Shown: positions 18,652 through 29,556 of the stretch, piece after piece
Numbering within the stretch: position 1 is the first letter of the stretch
Layout: each line of letters begins with the position of its first letter
Assembly: GCF_014161445.1 (NCBI RefSeq)
Contig: NZ_JABBXA010000010.1
Span: forward strand, 1-64,000
Direction of reading: 5' to 3'
Length of the DNA stretch: 64,000 bases
From: Microbispora sp. H13382
Lineage (GTDB): Bacteria > Actinomycetota > Actinomycetes > Streptosporangiales > Streptosporangiaceae
Translations under genes and position numbers: made by a program
Notes under the pieces: model-generated
The model's database searches: none
Seen by the model: only the letters and a program-made list of their open reading frames with translations
Told to the model about the DNA's origin: nothing

Positions 18652-20115
18652 TCAGCGCGCCGGGTGCCGGTCGGCGCCGCCGGGCCGCCGGATGAGTGCG
18701 AGTGCGAGGGCGGCGCCGGCCGCCGAAGCGATCATGAACCAGCGGACGTCGTCGTGAGCGCTGATCACGGTGGCCGCGGTCGGGGTGCCGAAGACGGCGA
18801 CGAAGGCGGCGACGCCGAGGGCCGAACCGATCTGGCGGAACATGGTCTGCGCGCCGATTCCGGTGGCCAGCGTCTGCGGCGCCAGGGTGGAGGTCGCCGC
18901 GATCGTGAACGCGGGCAGGGCGAGGCCCACTCCGCCGCCGCCGACGAGCATGGCGGGGAAGAACAGCGACCAGTAGGCGGGTTCCACGCCGATGAACGCG
19001 ACCCACATCACCGATCCGATCCCGAACAGCAGGGCGCCCGCACCGCCCACGAGCCCGGGGCCGACGCGCTGCGCGAGCCTGCCGGCGAACGGCGCGCACA
19101 CGGCGGCCGCGACGGGGCCGGGGGTCAGCGCCAGCCCGGCCCGCAGGATCGAGTAGTGCCAGGTTCCGGTGAGGAAGAGCACGTTGGCGAGCAGCATCGC
19201 CGAGAACGCGGCCGAGAACAGGGCCGCTGACAGAGCGGACAGCGCGAACGCCGGGACGCGCACGATGCTCAGCTCCAGGACCGGGGCGCGGTGCCGCCGG
19301 GAGCGCGCGGCGAACACGGCCGCGAGCACGACGGCGGCGGCGAAGCAGCCGATCACCCGTCCGTCCCAGTTCCACGCGTGCCCCTGGACGAGGCCGAGAG
19401 TGGCGAGGGAGACAGCGGCGATCAGGACGAGGGTGCCGAGACCGTCGGGCAGCGGCGGGCGGGCGGGGTCGCGGATCTCGGGCAGCACGCGGTACGCGCC
19501 GACGAGCACGATCGCGGTCAGGGGGACGTTGACGATGAAGATCCAGTGCCAGCTGAACTGGGTGAGGAGCCCGCCCAGTGACGGGCCCGAGGCGGCGCCG
19601 ACCGCGCCCAGGGCGGACCAGACGCCGATCGCGGCCGCCCGGCTCCGCGGTGGGATGGAGGGCAGCAGGAGGCCGAGCGAGGTCGGGGTGATCGCGGCGG
19701 CTCCGGCCCCCTGCAGGATGCGGGCGGCGACGAGGAACCCGAGGGACGGCGAGGCCGCGCACAGGGCCGAACCCAGGCCGAACGCGAACAACCCGGCGGT
19801 GAAGACCCGCCGCCGGCCGACGACGTCGCCGAGTTTCCCCGCAGGCACGAGCAGCGCGGCGAAGACGATCGCGTAGGCGTTCAGGACCCAGGACACCCCG
19901 GCCACGGTGGAGTCCGTGAAGTCGGCCTGGATCGCCGGAAGCGCGATGTTGACGATGAACACATCGAGCGTGGAGACGAACACGGCCAGCGCCAGCACGG
20001 CGAAGACGGCACGCGGGTCACCGGCGCCCTGTGGCGGAGTGAAGGGGGGCGGAGTGAGGGGAGGCGGCCCGGGAGACGCGCTCGCGGCGACCGCCTGCCT
20101 GTCGAGATTGGTCAT
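18652..20115 (-). CDS. DHA2-family drug:H+ antiporter (MFS, EmrB/QacA type)
   Basis: A 487-residue protein with about 14 hydrophobic segments. Marks of the DHA2 subfamily are FIVNIALPAIQADF in helix 1, GKLGDVVGRRRVF in the loop between helices 2 and 3, and GAAAITPTSLGLLL near motif C. It likely exports a hydrophobic compound. A proline-rich cytoplasmic head (PPLTPPPFTPPQ) precedes helix 1. It is divergent from an HxlR regulator across a 77-bp gap, the usual arrangement for a substrate-induced pump, and is followed by the sulfatase-like hydrolase. Confidence 0.88.
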   Translation of the reverse strand: MTNLDRQAVAASASPGPPPLTPPPFTPPQGAGDPRAVFAVLALAVFVSTLDVFIVNIALPAIQADFTDSTVAGVSWVLNAYAIVFAALLVPAGKLGDVVGRRRVFTAGLFAFGLGSALCAASPSLGFLVAARILQGAGAAAITPTSLGLLLPSIPPRSRAAAIGVWSALGAVGAASGPSLGGLLTQFSWHWIFIVNVPLTAIVLVGAYRVLPEIRDPARPPLPDGLGTLVLIAAVSLATLGLVQGHAWNWDGRVIGCFAAAVVLAAVFAARSRRHRAPVLELSIVRVPAFALSALSAALFSAAFSAMLLANVLFLTGTWHYSILRAGLALTPGPVAAAVCAPFAGRLAQRVGPGLVGGAGALLFGIGSVMWVAFIGVEPAYWSLFFPAMLVGGGGVGLALPAFTIAATSTLAPQTLATGIGAQTMFRQIGSALGVAAFVAVFGTPTAATVISAHDDVRWFMIASAAGAALALALIRRPGGADRHPAR

Positions 20116-20146
20116 GACGAACTTCTAAAGCGATAAGACAAGAAAG

Positions 20147-20186
20147 TCAAGTAAGTGCGTGATGCTTTCAAGTCCATTGATAGGCT
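20147..20186. promoter_or_regulatory. Divergent promoter region of exporter and HxlR gene
   Basis: TAGGCT (20181-20186) ends 6 nt before the ATG at 20193, indicating a leaderless HxlR mRNA. On the minus strand TTGACT lies about 35 nt before the exporter start. Two direct TCAAGT repeats (20147-20152 and 20168-20173) are spaced 21 bp, two helical turns, and overlap both promoters; they are candidate HxlR sites. Confidence 0.45.
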
Positions 20187-20192
20187 GTGGTC

Positions 20193-20858
20193 ATGCGCTC
20201 CTATGGTCAGTACTGCTCCGTGGCCAAAGCACTCGACGTCGTCGGCGATCGGTGGACGCTGTTGATCGTGCGTGAGCTCCTGTCCCGTGGTCCGTGCCGC
20301 TACACGGACCTGCGCTCCGGACTGCCGGGAATCGCCACCAACCTGCTCGCGGACCGCCTGCGCGAGCTGGAGGCCGCCGGTCTCGTGGAACGCGAGGACG
20401 CCCCGCCGCCTGTCGCCACCACCTTGTTCCGGCTCACCGACCGGGGTGCCGAACTGGCGCCGGTGATCGACGCGCTCGGCCGCTGGGGCGTACCCCTGAT
20501 GCGCGACCACCGGGCCGACGACGCCTTCCGCGGCCAGTGGCTGCGCCTGCCTGTGCGGATGTTCCTCGCCGACCACGAGCCCGATCGGCCCGCGTCCTCG
20601 ATCCAGATCCATGCCGGGGACCAGGCCGTGGTGATCGACGCCGACGCCGGCCGGGTCTCGCTTCGCCTGGGCGCCGACCCGGACGCCGACGCCACCGTCA
20701 CCGGCCCGCCGCCGCGCATCCTCGCCCTCCTCAGCGGCAGCCTCGATCTCGCCGACGCCGAGGAACAGGGCCTGCGGGTCGCCGGGTCCCATGAGGCCAT
20801 CCGGCGTGTCCTGCCCCGCGCCGGAACCGCCGCCGGTGAGCCTGAAGTCACTCCATAA
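20193..20858 (+). CDS. HxlR-family regulator with C-terminal SCP2-like domain
   Basis: A 221-residue protein. Residues 1-100 are an HxlR winged helix (YCSVAKALDVVGDRWTLLIVREL, interrupted only by variable positions, then LRSGLPGIATNLLADRL). Residues ~115-205 resemble a sterol-carrier-type SCP2 domain (the IHAGDQAVVIDADAG strand pair, VTGPPPRILALLSG), a known HxlR partner that may bind a hydrophobic ligand. Divergent from the DHA2 exporter, it is likely its repressor, with ligand binding by the SCP2 part relieving repression. ATG 20193 is preferred over GTG 20187 because the -10 box ends exactly 6 nt upstream. Confidence 0.82.
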   Translation: MRSYGQYCSVAKALDVVGDRWTLLIVRELLSRGPCRYTDLRSGLPGIATNLLADRLRELEAAGLVEREDAPPPVATTLFRLTDRGAELAPVIDALGRWGVPLMRDHRADDAFRGQWLRLPVRMFLADHEPDRPASSIQIHAGDQAVVIDADAGRVSLRLGADPDADATVTGPPPRILALLSGSLDLADAEEQGLRVAGSHEAIRRVLPRAGTAAGEPEVTP

Positions 20859-20873
20859 GACCCACCGGGATTG

Positions 20874-20914
20874 GAGAGCGCTCTCTTGACCGATGGGCCT
20901 TACGGGGTGACGAT
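20874..20914 (+). promoter_or_regulatory. CebR-like palindrome over the GH3 promoter
   Basis: GAGAGCGCTCTC (20874-20885) is a perfect 12-bp palindrome directly abutting TTGACC (20886-20891), a likely -35 box, with a weak -10 (GACGAT) 17 nt further on. The GAGCGCTC core matches the operator core of LacI-family cellulose/cellobiose repressors (CebR, consensus TGGGAGCGCTCCCA). The CebR comparison is from knowledge, the binding is inferred. Confidence 0.55.
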
Positions 20915-20974
20915 CTGCGCAACACGCCCGTAACACCCGAACTGGTCCTCGTGGCCCATCGAGAACGGACGTTC

Positions 20975-23662
<2,688 letters not shown>

Positions 23663-23676
23663 CGGCACGACCGGGA

Positions 23677-23714
23677 GCGCTCATCGGGGGTGGCCCGCCG
23701 TCCCTGATGAGCGC
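23677..23714 (+). terminator. Stem-loop after GH3 gene
   Basis: GCGCTCATC (23677-23685) pairs with GATGAGCGC (23706-23714) around a 20-nt GC-rich loop, starting 14 nt after the GH3 stop. It is a plausible terminator, weaker than the others in this window because of the long loop. Confidence 0.5.
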
Positions 23715-23753
23715 CGTTCGGCGGACACTCACGATTCTCCAAGACTGACACAC

Positions 23754-23759
23754 TAGCCT
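23754..23759 (+). promoter_or_regulatory. -10 box of leaderless acyltransferase gene
   Basis: TAGCCT ends 6 nt before the ATG at 23766, and no Shine-Dalgarno sequence precedes that ATG. This is the standard spacing for leaderless actinobacterial transcripts. Confidence 0.4.
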
Positions 23760-23765
23760 GACCGG

Positions 23766-25310
23766 ATGTCCGTCGATGTTGTGGAAACGCGCCGGAGCGA
23801 GGTCAGGCAGGAGGCCACGTCCGCACGGCTGCGGCCGCCGGCCCCGGCGCCGCGGCAGGGATGGCTGGACGCGCTGCGCGGCATGGCCGCGCTCGTCGTG
23901 GTGTTCGAGCACTGCCTGGACGCGTTGTTCCCCGAGGTGCGCGCGGGTGTCAGCCCGTGGTTCAACTTCGGCCAGTACGGCGTGCTGGTGTTCTTCCTCG
24001 TCAGCGGATACGTGGTGCCGGTCTCGCTGGAACGGCGCGGCAGCGTCGGCGGGTTCTGGATCAACCGGGTCTTCCGCCTGTATCCCCTGTGGTTCGTCGC
24101 GGCGGCGGCCGGGACGGTGTTCGGTGCCCAGGGCGTGTACTCCCCGTTGCCGCGTCAGCTGGCGGACGACCCGGGCACCGCGGTCCTGGCGCACCTCACG
24201 ATGCTGCAGGACCTCCTCCAGGTGCCCGGCGTCGTCAACGTGTTCTGGACGCTGTCGTACGAGATGGTCTTCTACCTCCTCGTGACGGCGATGTTCGTGG
24301 CTGGTGTGCATCGTGCGGGCACGGCCGGTGTGCACCGCGCGAGCGCGACCGGCATGCTCGCCTTCGCCGTGGCGGCCGTCACCGTGGGCGGCCTGCTTCC
24401 GGCGGGCGCGCTGTCGCGCGGCGCGGGCACCGCCCAGGTCGTGATGATCACGGCGGTCGTGCTGCTCGCGGCGGCCGCGTCGCTGGCGGCCGGCGGGCGG
24501 TGGCGCGTGTGCGGCACCGCGGCCGCGGCCGTGCTGGCTCTCGTGCTGCTCGGCGCCAACAGCCGGATCGGGGCCTGGCAGAGTCTCGCCATCATCGCCA
24601 CGATGTTCGCCGGCACCGTGCTCTACCGGCTCGACCGGGGACAACTGCGCTGGAGGACGAGCGGGTGGGCGCTGGCGTGCGTGCCGGTCGCGTCCGTGGG
24701 CGCCGCATGGGCCTTCGGGCCCGGCTGGGGCATGCCCGGAGACCAGGCGCTGGCGTTCACAGTGGGCTGGTCCACCGCCGTCGCCGCGGCGTGGGCGACC
24801 TTCCTGGCCGCCCGTCTTCTGCGGCACCGGCCGATGCCCCGCGCCCTCGTGTGGCTCGGCCTGATCAGCTACTCCGTCTACCTGCTGCATCCGCTCGCCG
24901 TGCAGGTGCTCCGGCGGCTGACCATGGACCCGGGCCGGTTCTCCCTCGCCGAACGCCTGGCCATGGCCGTCCTGCTGCTGGCCGTGGTGCTCGCCTGCTC
25001 CGCCCTGACCCACCGGTTCGTCGAACGCCCGGCCCAGGCCCTGGGCCGCCGCCTGGCGGGCGTTCGAGCCGCGTCTGCCGTGGGGCGGCGGCTACTTTCC
25101 GTGCGGGGCCGGCCGGATGTCCCGGCGCGCCCGCGCGGCCGAGGGCGCGAGCCTGCCCGCGCCCAGCAGGACCGCCAGCAGCAGGACGGTGACCAGCGCG
25201 AACGAGGCGGGCAGCCCGGTCAGCGTGGCGATCCCGCCGATCGTGCTCGGCGCGAGGAAACCCGACGCGTAGCTGACCGTGGCCGCTCCCGCGACGCCTT
25301 CGCTCGGTGA
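23766..25310 (+). CDS. Acyltransferase family 3 membrane protein (OafA/YrhL-like)
   Basis: A 514-residue reading frame. Residues ~30-440 are an acyltransferase-3 domain with about ten transmembrane helices. Diagnostic pieces are WLDALRGMAALVVVFEHC, with the conserved His, the RVFRLYPLW motif and a late LISYSVYLLHPL helix. These enzymes O-acylate sugars or lipids at the membrane. After about residue 442 the frame becomes hydrophilic and low-complexity (QDRQQQDGDQ) and runs 219 bp antisense into the next gene, so the true domain ends near 25.09 kb. An imperfect internal repeat (GVHRAGTA, GVHRASAT) is visible near residue 180. Confidence 0.8.
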   Translation: MSVDVVETRRSEVRQEATSARLRPPAPAPRQGWLDALRGMAALVVVFEHCLDALFPEVRAGVSPWFNFGQYGVLVFFLVSGYVVPVSLERRGSVGGFWINRVFRLYPLWFVAAAAGTVFGAQGVYSPLPRQLADDPGTAVLAHLTMLQDLLQVPGVVNVFWTLSYEMVFYLLVTAMFVAGVHRAGTAGVHRASATGMLAFAVAAVTVGGLLPAGALSRGAGTAQVVMITAVVLLAAAASLAAGGRWRVCGTAAAAVLALVLLGANSRIGAWQSLAIIATMFAGTVLYRLDRGQLRWRTSGWALACVPVASVGAAWAFGPGWGMPGDQALAFTVGWSTAVAAAWATFLAARLLRHRPMPRALVWLGLISYSVYLLHPLAVQVLRRLTMDPGRFSLAERLAMAVLLLAVVLACSALTHRFVERPAQALGRRLAGVRAASAVGRRLLSVRGRPDVPARPRGRGREPARAQQDRQQQDGDQRERGGQPGQRGDPADRARREETRRVADRGRSRDAFAR

Positions 25311-26282
25311 GGGCGCGGCGTTGCCGGCCGCCGCGAACACCAGCGGGATGACCACCGCGATCCCCACACCGATCAGCATGAACCCGGCGGTCGCCGGCGC
25401 CGGGGTGCGGGAGACGACGACGAGCAGCCCGCCGAGCGACGCCAGCGCCGCGCCGCCGCGCACGGTCGCCACCGGCCCCAGCCGCCGCACCACCGCGTCA
25501 CCGCACAACCGCCCCGCGGCCATCATGCAGGCGAAGGCGGTGTACGCCGCGGCGCCCACCGCCTGGGACGCGCCGGCGACCTGGCGGAGATAGACCGCGC
25601 ACCAGTCCTGGGCCGCGGCCTCGCCGAACACCGCGCAGAAGCCCACCAGCCCGATGAGCAGCACTCCGCGCGGCGGCAGCACGAAGTGGGGCGGGGCGGG
25701 CGCGTCCTCGGCCGCCCGCACGTCGAGCAGCAGCGGCCCCACGGCCAGGGCCACGAGGAACAGCACGACCGCCGCCCCGGCGAGATGGAGGCGGGCGTCG
25801 ACGCCCGCGCTCGCGGCCAGCGTGCCCACCGCACCGCCCGACAGTGTGCCCACGCTCCACATCCCGTGCAGCCCGGACATGATCGACCGGCCGAGCCGCT
25901 GCTCGACCTCCACCCCCTGGGCGTTCATCGCGACGTCGGCCATGCCGGCCACCCCGCCGTACAGCAGGAGCGCCGCGCACAGCAGGGGGAGGTCCGGGGC
26001 CAGCGGGGGCAGGACGAGGACCAGGCACCACAGGCCGATCGAGACGCGGGTGACGGCCCGCCCGCCGAAGCGGTGCGTGATGCGGCCCGCGGTCGGCATC
26101 GCGAGGACGGAGCCGGCCGCGGGCGCGAGCAGGGCGAGACCGAGGGCGCCGGGCCCGGCCCCGACGTGGTCCTGGATCCAGGGGATGCGGGAGGCGAAGC
26201 CGCCGGTCACGGCCCCGTGCAGGGCGAAGACGGCCGACACCGCGAACCTGGCCCGTCCCAGCTCCCGAAGATCCACGATCAC
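25092..26282 (-). CDS. MFS transporter (12-TM, YbjJ-like)
   Basis: A 396-residue protein with about 12 hydrophobic segments. The N-terminal ALHGAVTGGFASRIPWIQDH stretch, GRITHRFGGRAV and VAMNAQGVEVE resemble the YbjJ-type group of MFS proteins. The substrate is unknown. Its start lies 14 bp behind the stop of the copper monooxygenase gene on the same strand, so the two are probably co-transcribed. Its 3' end overlaps the tail of the convergent acyltransferase frame. Confidence 0.82.
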   Translation of the reverse strand: MIVDLRELGRARFAVSAVFALHGAVTGGFASRIPWIQDHVGAGPGALGLALLAPAAGSVLAMPTAGRITHRFGGRAVTRVSIGLWCLVLVLPPLAPDLPLLCAALLLYGGVAGMADVAMNAQGVEVEQRLGRSIMSGLHGMWSVGTLSGGAVGTLAASAGVDARLHLAGAAVVLFLVALAVGPLLLDVRAAEDAPAPPHFVLPPRGVLLIGLVGFCAVFGEAAAQDWCAVYLRQVAGASQAVGAAAYTAFACMMAAGRLCGDAVVRRLGPVATVRGGAALASLGGLLVVVSRTPAPATAGFMLIGVGIAVVIPLVFAAAGNAAPSPSEGVAGAATVSYASGFLAPSTIGGIATLTGLPASFALVTVLLLAVLLGAGRLAPSAARARRDIRPAPHGK

Positions 26283-26296
26283 ACGTTATGCCTCGT

Positions 26297-27487
26297 TCAC
26301 GCCTTCGGCGACCACACCAGCAGCCCCAGGCACATCTCGTCGCTGGTGCCCTCGCCCCAGACCACGTACCGGGGCGCCTGCCCGTGCAGCGCGGGAAGCA
26401 TGGCGCGCAGCCCCGCGTCGTGCGTGCAGGTCACCCGGAGCGTGTCGCCGGCCTTGATCTGCAGCGGCCGGGCCAGCGGGCGGATCGCCTGGTCGTCGAA
26501 GTTGTACGCGGGGATGTCGAGGATGGTCCTCGCGTCCGGGGTGCCCGGGTTGAGGTCGACCTTGATGGCGCGGCCGAGCAGGTGCATGTGCCCGGCGGTG
26601 GCGTACAGCGTCGCGTCCTTCCGGACGGGCATGTCGCAGTGCTGTGTCGGGCCGGGCCGCGGGGGCTCGCCCTGCCCGCACATCCGGGTCAGGCCGTCGA
26701 CCATGTGCCGCGCCTGCTCGCCGAACCGGTGGGCCACGTTCTCGACGGCCGCCTCACGATCGCACAACGGCCCCGACTCCTCGGCCGTGCAGGGCAGTTC
26801 GATCGGCCCCGCGATCAGCCCCGTCTCCAGTGGGGCCAGGTCGCTCGCGCCGTCGGCGAGCCGGAGCCGGATGCCGGACCTGTCCGTGCCGTCGGCGCCG
26901 CCCAGCAGGTTGTAGTGGATCTGCAGCACCATCTGGCTGCCCGCCGGGAGGGGGTACCCGACCTTCTGCCGCAGCAGCGTCTCGTCGACGCCGGGAGCCC
27001 AGGAGCCGACCCACGCGCCGTTCTCGATCCCGGCGTCGCCGAAGCAGGTCCAGCCCTCGCCCGGCGTCGCGGCGTCCGCCCTGCGCGCCGCCTCCGCCTC
27101 CTTGGGCCCGACCCGGAAGACGATCGCGTGGTGCACGATGTCGGTGTTCTGCGGGAGGAACTGACTGCCGGTCAGGAACGCGGACCCCGTGAGCCCGGGA
27201 TCGACCAGGAAACAGCGGTACTCGTCGGTGCCGCCCGAGGGCGCCGAGGGCCGGTAGGGCTGCGGGAGCGTCAGCGTCACGAACCGTTCGCCCGCCCGCA
27301 GCGGCGCCGCCGCCGCGGCCGGCTTGGCGGTGCCGTGACCGGCGTGGCCGCTGTGCGCGGCGGATGCGGTGGAGGCGCCGGGAGTGCGCCCGGGCGCCGC
27401 GTCGCCGCACGACGCGACGAGAAGGGCGGCGGCGAGCGCGACCGCGGCGCCGCCCGCCCACCGTGTGAACCGTGCCTTTCCTTGCAT
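26297..27487 (-). CDS. Copper type II monooxygenase-like lipoprotein (PHM/DBH fold)
   Basis: A 396-residue lipoprotein with lipobox LVAS followed by Cys27, then a His/Gly/Ala-rich spacer. The body matches the ascorbate-dependent type II copper monooxygenases. All six expected copper ligands are present in the family order: His119-His120 (DIVHHA) and His191 (LQIHYN) for the first copper, His300 and His302 (AGHMHLLG) and Met385 (SDEMCLG) for the second. Peptidylglycine and dopamine hydroxylases of animals have the same pattern. Paired cysteines may form disulfides. It should act outside the membrane on an unknown C-H substrate. The MFS gene follows in the same unit. Confidence 0.85.
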   Translation of the reverse strand: MQGKARFTRWAGGAAVALAAALLVASCGDAAPGRTPGASTASAAHSGHAGHGTAKPAAAAAPLRAGERFVTLTLPQPYRPSAPSGGTDEYRCFLVDPGLTGSAFLTGSQFLPQNTDIVHHAIVFRVGPKEAEAARRADAATPGEGWTCFGDAGIENGAWVGSWAPGVDETLLRQKVGYPLPAGSQMVLQIHYNLLGGADGTDRSGIRLRLADGASDLAPLETGLIAGPIELPCTAEESGPLCDREAAVENVAHRFGEQARHMVDGLTRMCGQGEPPRPGPTQHCDMPVRKDATLYATAGHMHLLGRAIKVDLNPGTPDARTILDIPAYNFDDQAIRPLARPLQIKAGDTLRVTCTHDAGLRAMLPALHGQAPRYVVWGEGTSDEMCLGLLVWSPKA

Positions 27488-27695
27488 GGATCGCCTCCTG
27501 CCTCTCGGGGGACCCTTTCAGGCTTCCTTGCCGGGGTGGTCACGTCGACCGACTTCAGATGTAAACCTCTCCTACGACCCCGGCAGTAGGGACGTACGCC
27601 GGAAGGGCTACGGGGAGGAGCGCGCCGAGTGCCGGAGGCGGCGTTCGGGGTAAGGGCGGAAAGACCGTAAGGTCGTCCAGTGCACAGTCGCCCCG

Positions 27696-27731
27696 CCAGG
27701 AGCGAAACCAGGAGCAGGACCAGGAGCAGGA
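27696..27731 (+). repeat. Triplicated 12-nt ribosome-site repeat before helicase gene
   Basis: Two exact tandem copies of CCAGGAGCAGGA (27708-27719 and 27720-27731) end one base before the ATG, preceded by a diverged third copy. Each contains AGGA-type Shine-Dalgarno cores, so several alternative ribosome docking sites are stacked in front of the start. Confidence 0.7.
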
Positions 27732-27732
27732 C

Positions 27733-29448
27733 ATGGCCGTGAACGAGATCGACGAGGGACCCGAATTCGCCGATTTGGCACTGATTCCCGAGCTCCTCAA
27801 GGCCCTGTCCGGCCTCGGCTACGAGGAGCCCACGCCGATCCAGCGGGAGGCGATCCCGCCGTTGCTGGAGGGCCGCGACCTGCTCGGCCAGGCGGCGACC
27901 GGCACGGGCAAGACGGCCGCGTTCGCCCTGCCCATGCTCCAGCGGCTGCACAGCGCCCACCCCCTGGGCATGGAGGACGGCGGGGGGGAGCCCGCCGGGC
28001 TCGTGCTCGTGCCGACCCGTGAGCTGGCCGTCCAGGTCTCGGAGGCCATGCACCGCTACGGCCGCGACCTCGGCGCTCGGGTGCTGCCGATCTACGGCGG
28101 CCAGCCGATCGGGCGGCAGTTGCGGGCGCTGGAGCGCGGCGTGGACGTCGTCGTCGCCACGCCGGGCCGGGCGCTCGACCACATCGGCAGGGGCACCCTG
28201 CCGCTGAAGGGCCTGCGGATGATCGTCCTCGACGAGGCCGACGAGATGCTCGACATGGGCTTCGCCGACGACATCGAGGCGATCCTCCAGGACACCCCGG
28301 AGGACCGGCAGACCGTGCTGTTCTCCGCGACCATGCCGCCGCGCATCGACGGGATCGCCCGCCGCCACCTGCGCGAGCCGGTGCGGATCAGGATCGAGCG
28401 GGAGGCGCCCGCCGCCGGCGAGGCGCCGCTCATCCGGCAGAGCGCCTACATCGTGTCGCGGGCCTACAAGCCGGCGGCGCTGGGCCGGGTGCTCGACGTG
28501 GAGGCCCCCACTGCGGCGATCGTCTTCTGCCGTACGCGTGAGGAGGTCGACCAGCTCACCGAGACCATGAACGGCCGGGGTTACCGCGCCGAGGCCCTGC
28601 ACGGCGGCATGGGGCAGGAGCAGCGCGACCGGGTCATGAGCCGGTTGCGCAGCGGGACCGCCGACCTGCTCGTCGCGACCGACGTGGCCGCCCGCGGCCT
28701 CGACATCGAGCAGCTCACCCACGTCATCAACTACGACGTGCCGTCCGCCCCCGAGTCGTACGTGCACCGCATCGGCCGGGTGGGCCGGGCCGGTCGCGAG
28801 GGCGTCGCGATCACGCTCGCCGAGCCGCGCGAGCACCGCATGCTCAAGACCATCGAGCGCGTCACCCGCAGCAGGATCACGGTCGAGAAGGTGCCGACGG
28901 TCGCCGACCTGCGCGCCCGGCGTCTGGAGCTGACCCGGGCCGCGCTGCAGGAGAGCCTGATGGAGGACGGCGACCTCGACCGCTTCCGTGTGGTGGTCGA
29001 GACGCTCGCCGACGAGTTCGACCTGGTCGCCATCGCGCTCGCGGCGGTCAAGCTCGCCCACGAGTCCACCGGCGCCGCCGCCGACGAGGAGGAGATCCCC
29101 GAGGTCGCGCCGCGCGCCCAGCGGCCCGAGCGCGGGCCGCGCGACGACAGGCACGGCCGCGACGACCGGCGCGGGCGGCGCGGCGGCGGCGCGATGAGCC
29201 GCGTCTTCGTCGGCGCGGGCCGCAGCGCGGGCGTGCGCCCCCAGGACATCGTCGGCGCGATCACCGGGGAGACCCGGGTCAGCGGGCGTGAGATCGGGGC
29301 GATCGAGATCGCCGACCGGTTCACCCTGGTAGAGATCCCGGACGGCGCCGTGGACGAGGTGGTGTCGGCGCTGCGCCGCACCACGATCAAGGGCAAGAAG
29401 CCGATCGTGCGCAGGGACCGCGACGACGCCCCGCGCGGCCGTCGCTGA
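27733..29448 (+). CDS. DEAD-box RNA helicase (CsdA/DbpA-like)
   Basis: A 571-residue helicase with all core motifs in order: Q motif EPTPIQREAIP, motif I ATGTGKT, PTREL, motif II DEADEML, SAT, the VFCRTREEVDQL strand of domain 2, and HRIGRVGRAGREG. A charged linker (RHGRDDRRGRRGGG-like) precedes a DbpA-type RNA-binding domain (about 490-565; VFVGAGRSAGVRPQDIVGAI). It likely unwinds structured rRNA or mRNA and often serves at low temperature. The start is fixed by the triplicated ribosome site just upstream. It is transcribed alone and ends at a strong hairpin. Confidence 0.93.
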   Translation: MAVNEIDEGPEFADLALIPELLKALSGLGYEEPTPIQREAIPPLLEGRDLLGQAATGTGKTAAFALPMLQRLHSAHPLGMEDGGGEPAGLVLVPTRELAVQVSEAMHRYGRDLGARVLPIYGGQPIGRQLRALERGVDVVVATPGRALDHIGRGTLPLKGLRMIVLDEADEMLDMGFADDIEAILQDTPEDRQTVLFSATMPPRIDGIARRHLREPVRIRIEREAPAAGEAPLIRQSAYIVSRAYKPAALGRVLDVEAPTAAIVFCRTREEVDQLTETMNGRGYRAEALHGGMGQEQRDRVMSRLRSGTADLLVATDVAARGLDIEQLTHVINYDVPSAPESYVHRIGRVGRAGREGVAITLAEPREHRMLKTIERVTRSRITVEKVPTVADLRARRLELTRAALQESLMEDGDLDRFRVVVETLADEFDLVAIALAAVKLAHESTGAAADEEEIPEVAPRAQRPERGPRDDRHGRDDRRGRRGGGAMSRVFVGAGRSAGVRPQDIVGAITGETRVSGREIGAIEIADRFTLVEIPDGAVDEVVSALRRTTIKGKKPIVRRDRDDAPRGRR

Positions 29449-29479
29449 CCCTTCTCGCAGGGCGCCGCCGGACCCGGGC

Positions 29480-29506
29480 GACGGCCGTCCTCACCGGACG
29501 GCCGTC
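29480..29506. terminator. Stem-loop between helicase and GH39 genes
   Basis: A perfect 11-bp stem, GACGGCCGTCC with GGACGGCCGTC, closes a TCACC loop in the 108-bp gap between these convergent genes. It can serve both strands. Confidence 0.75.
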
Positions 29507-29556
29507 TTCCGGGCGTCGTGCGCTCTCCGGCGCCGCCGCCGGGGCGGTTCGTGCGG

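Noticed and set aside
18626-19762. Upstream extension of the sulfatase-like gene
   Set aside because: It overlaps the exporter gene in another frame on the same strand and has arginine-rich noise composition.
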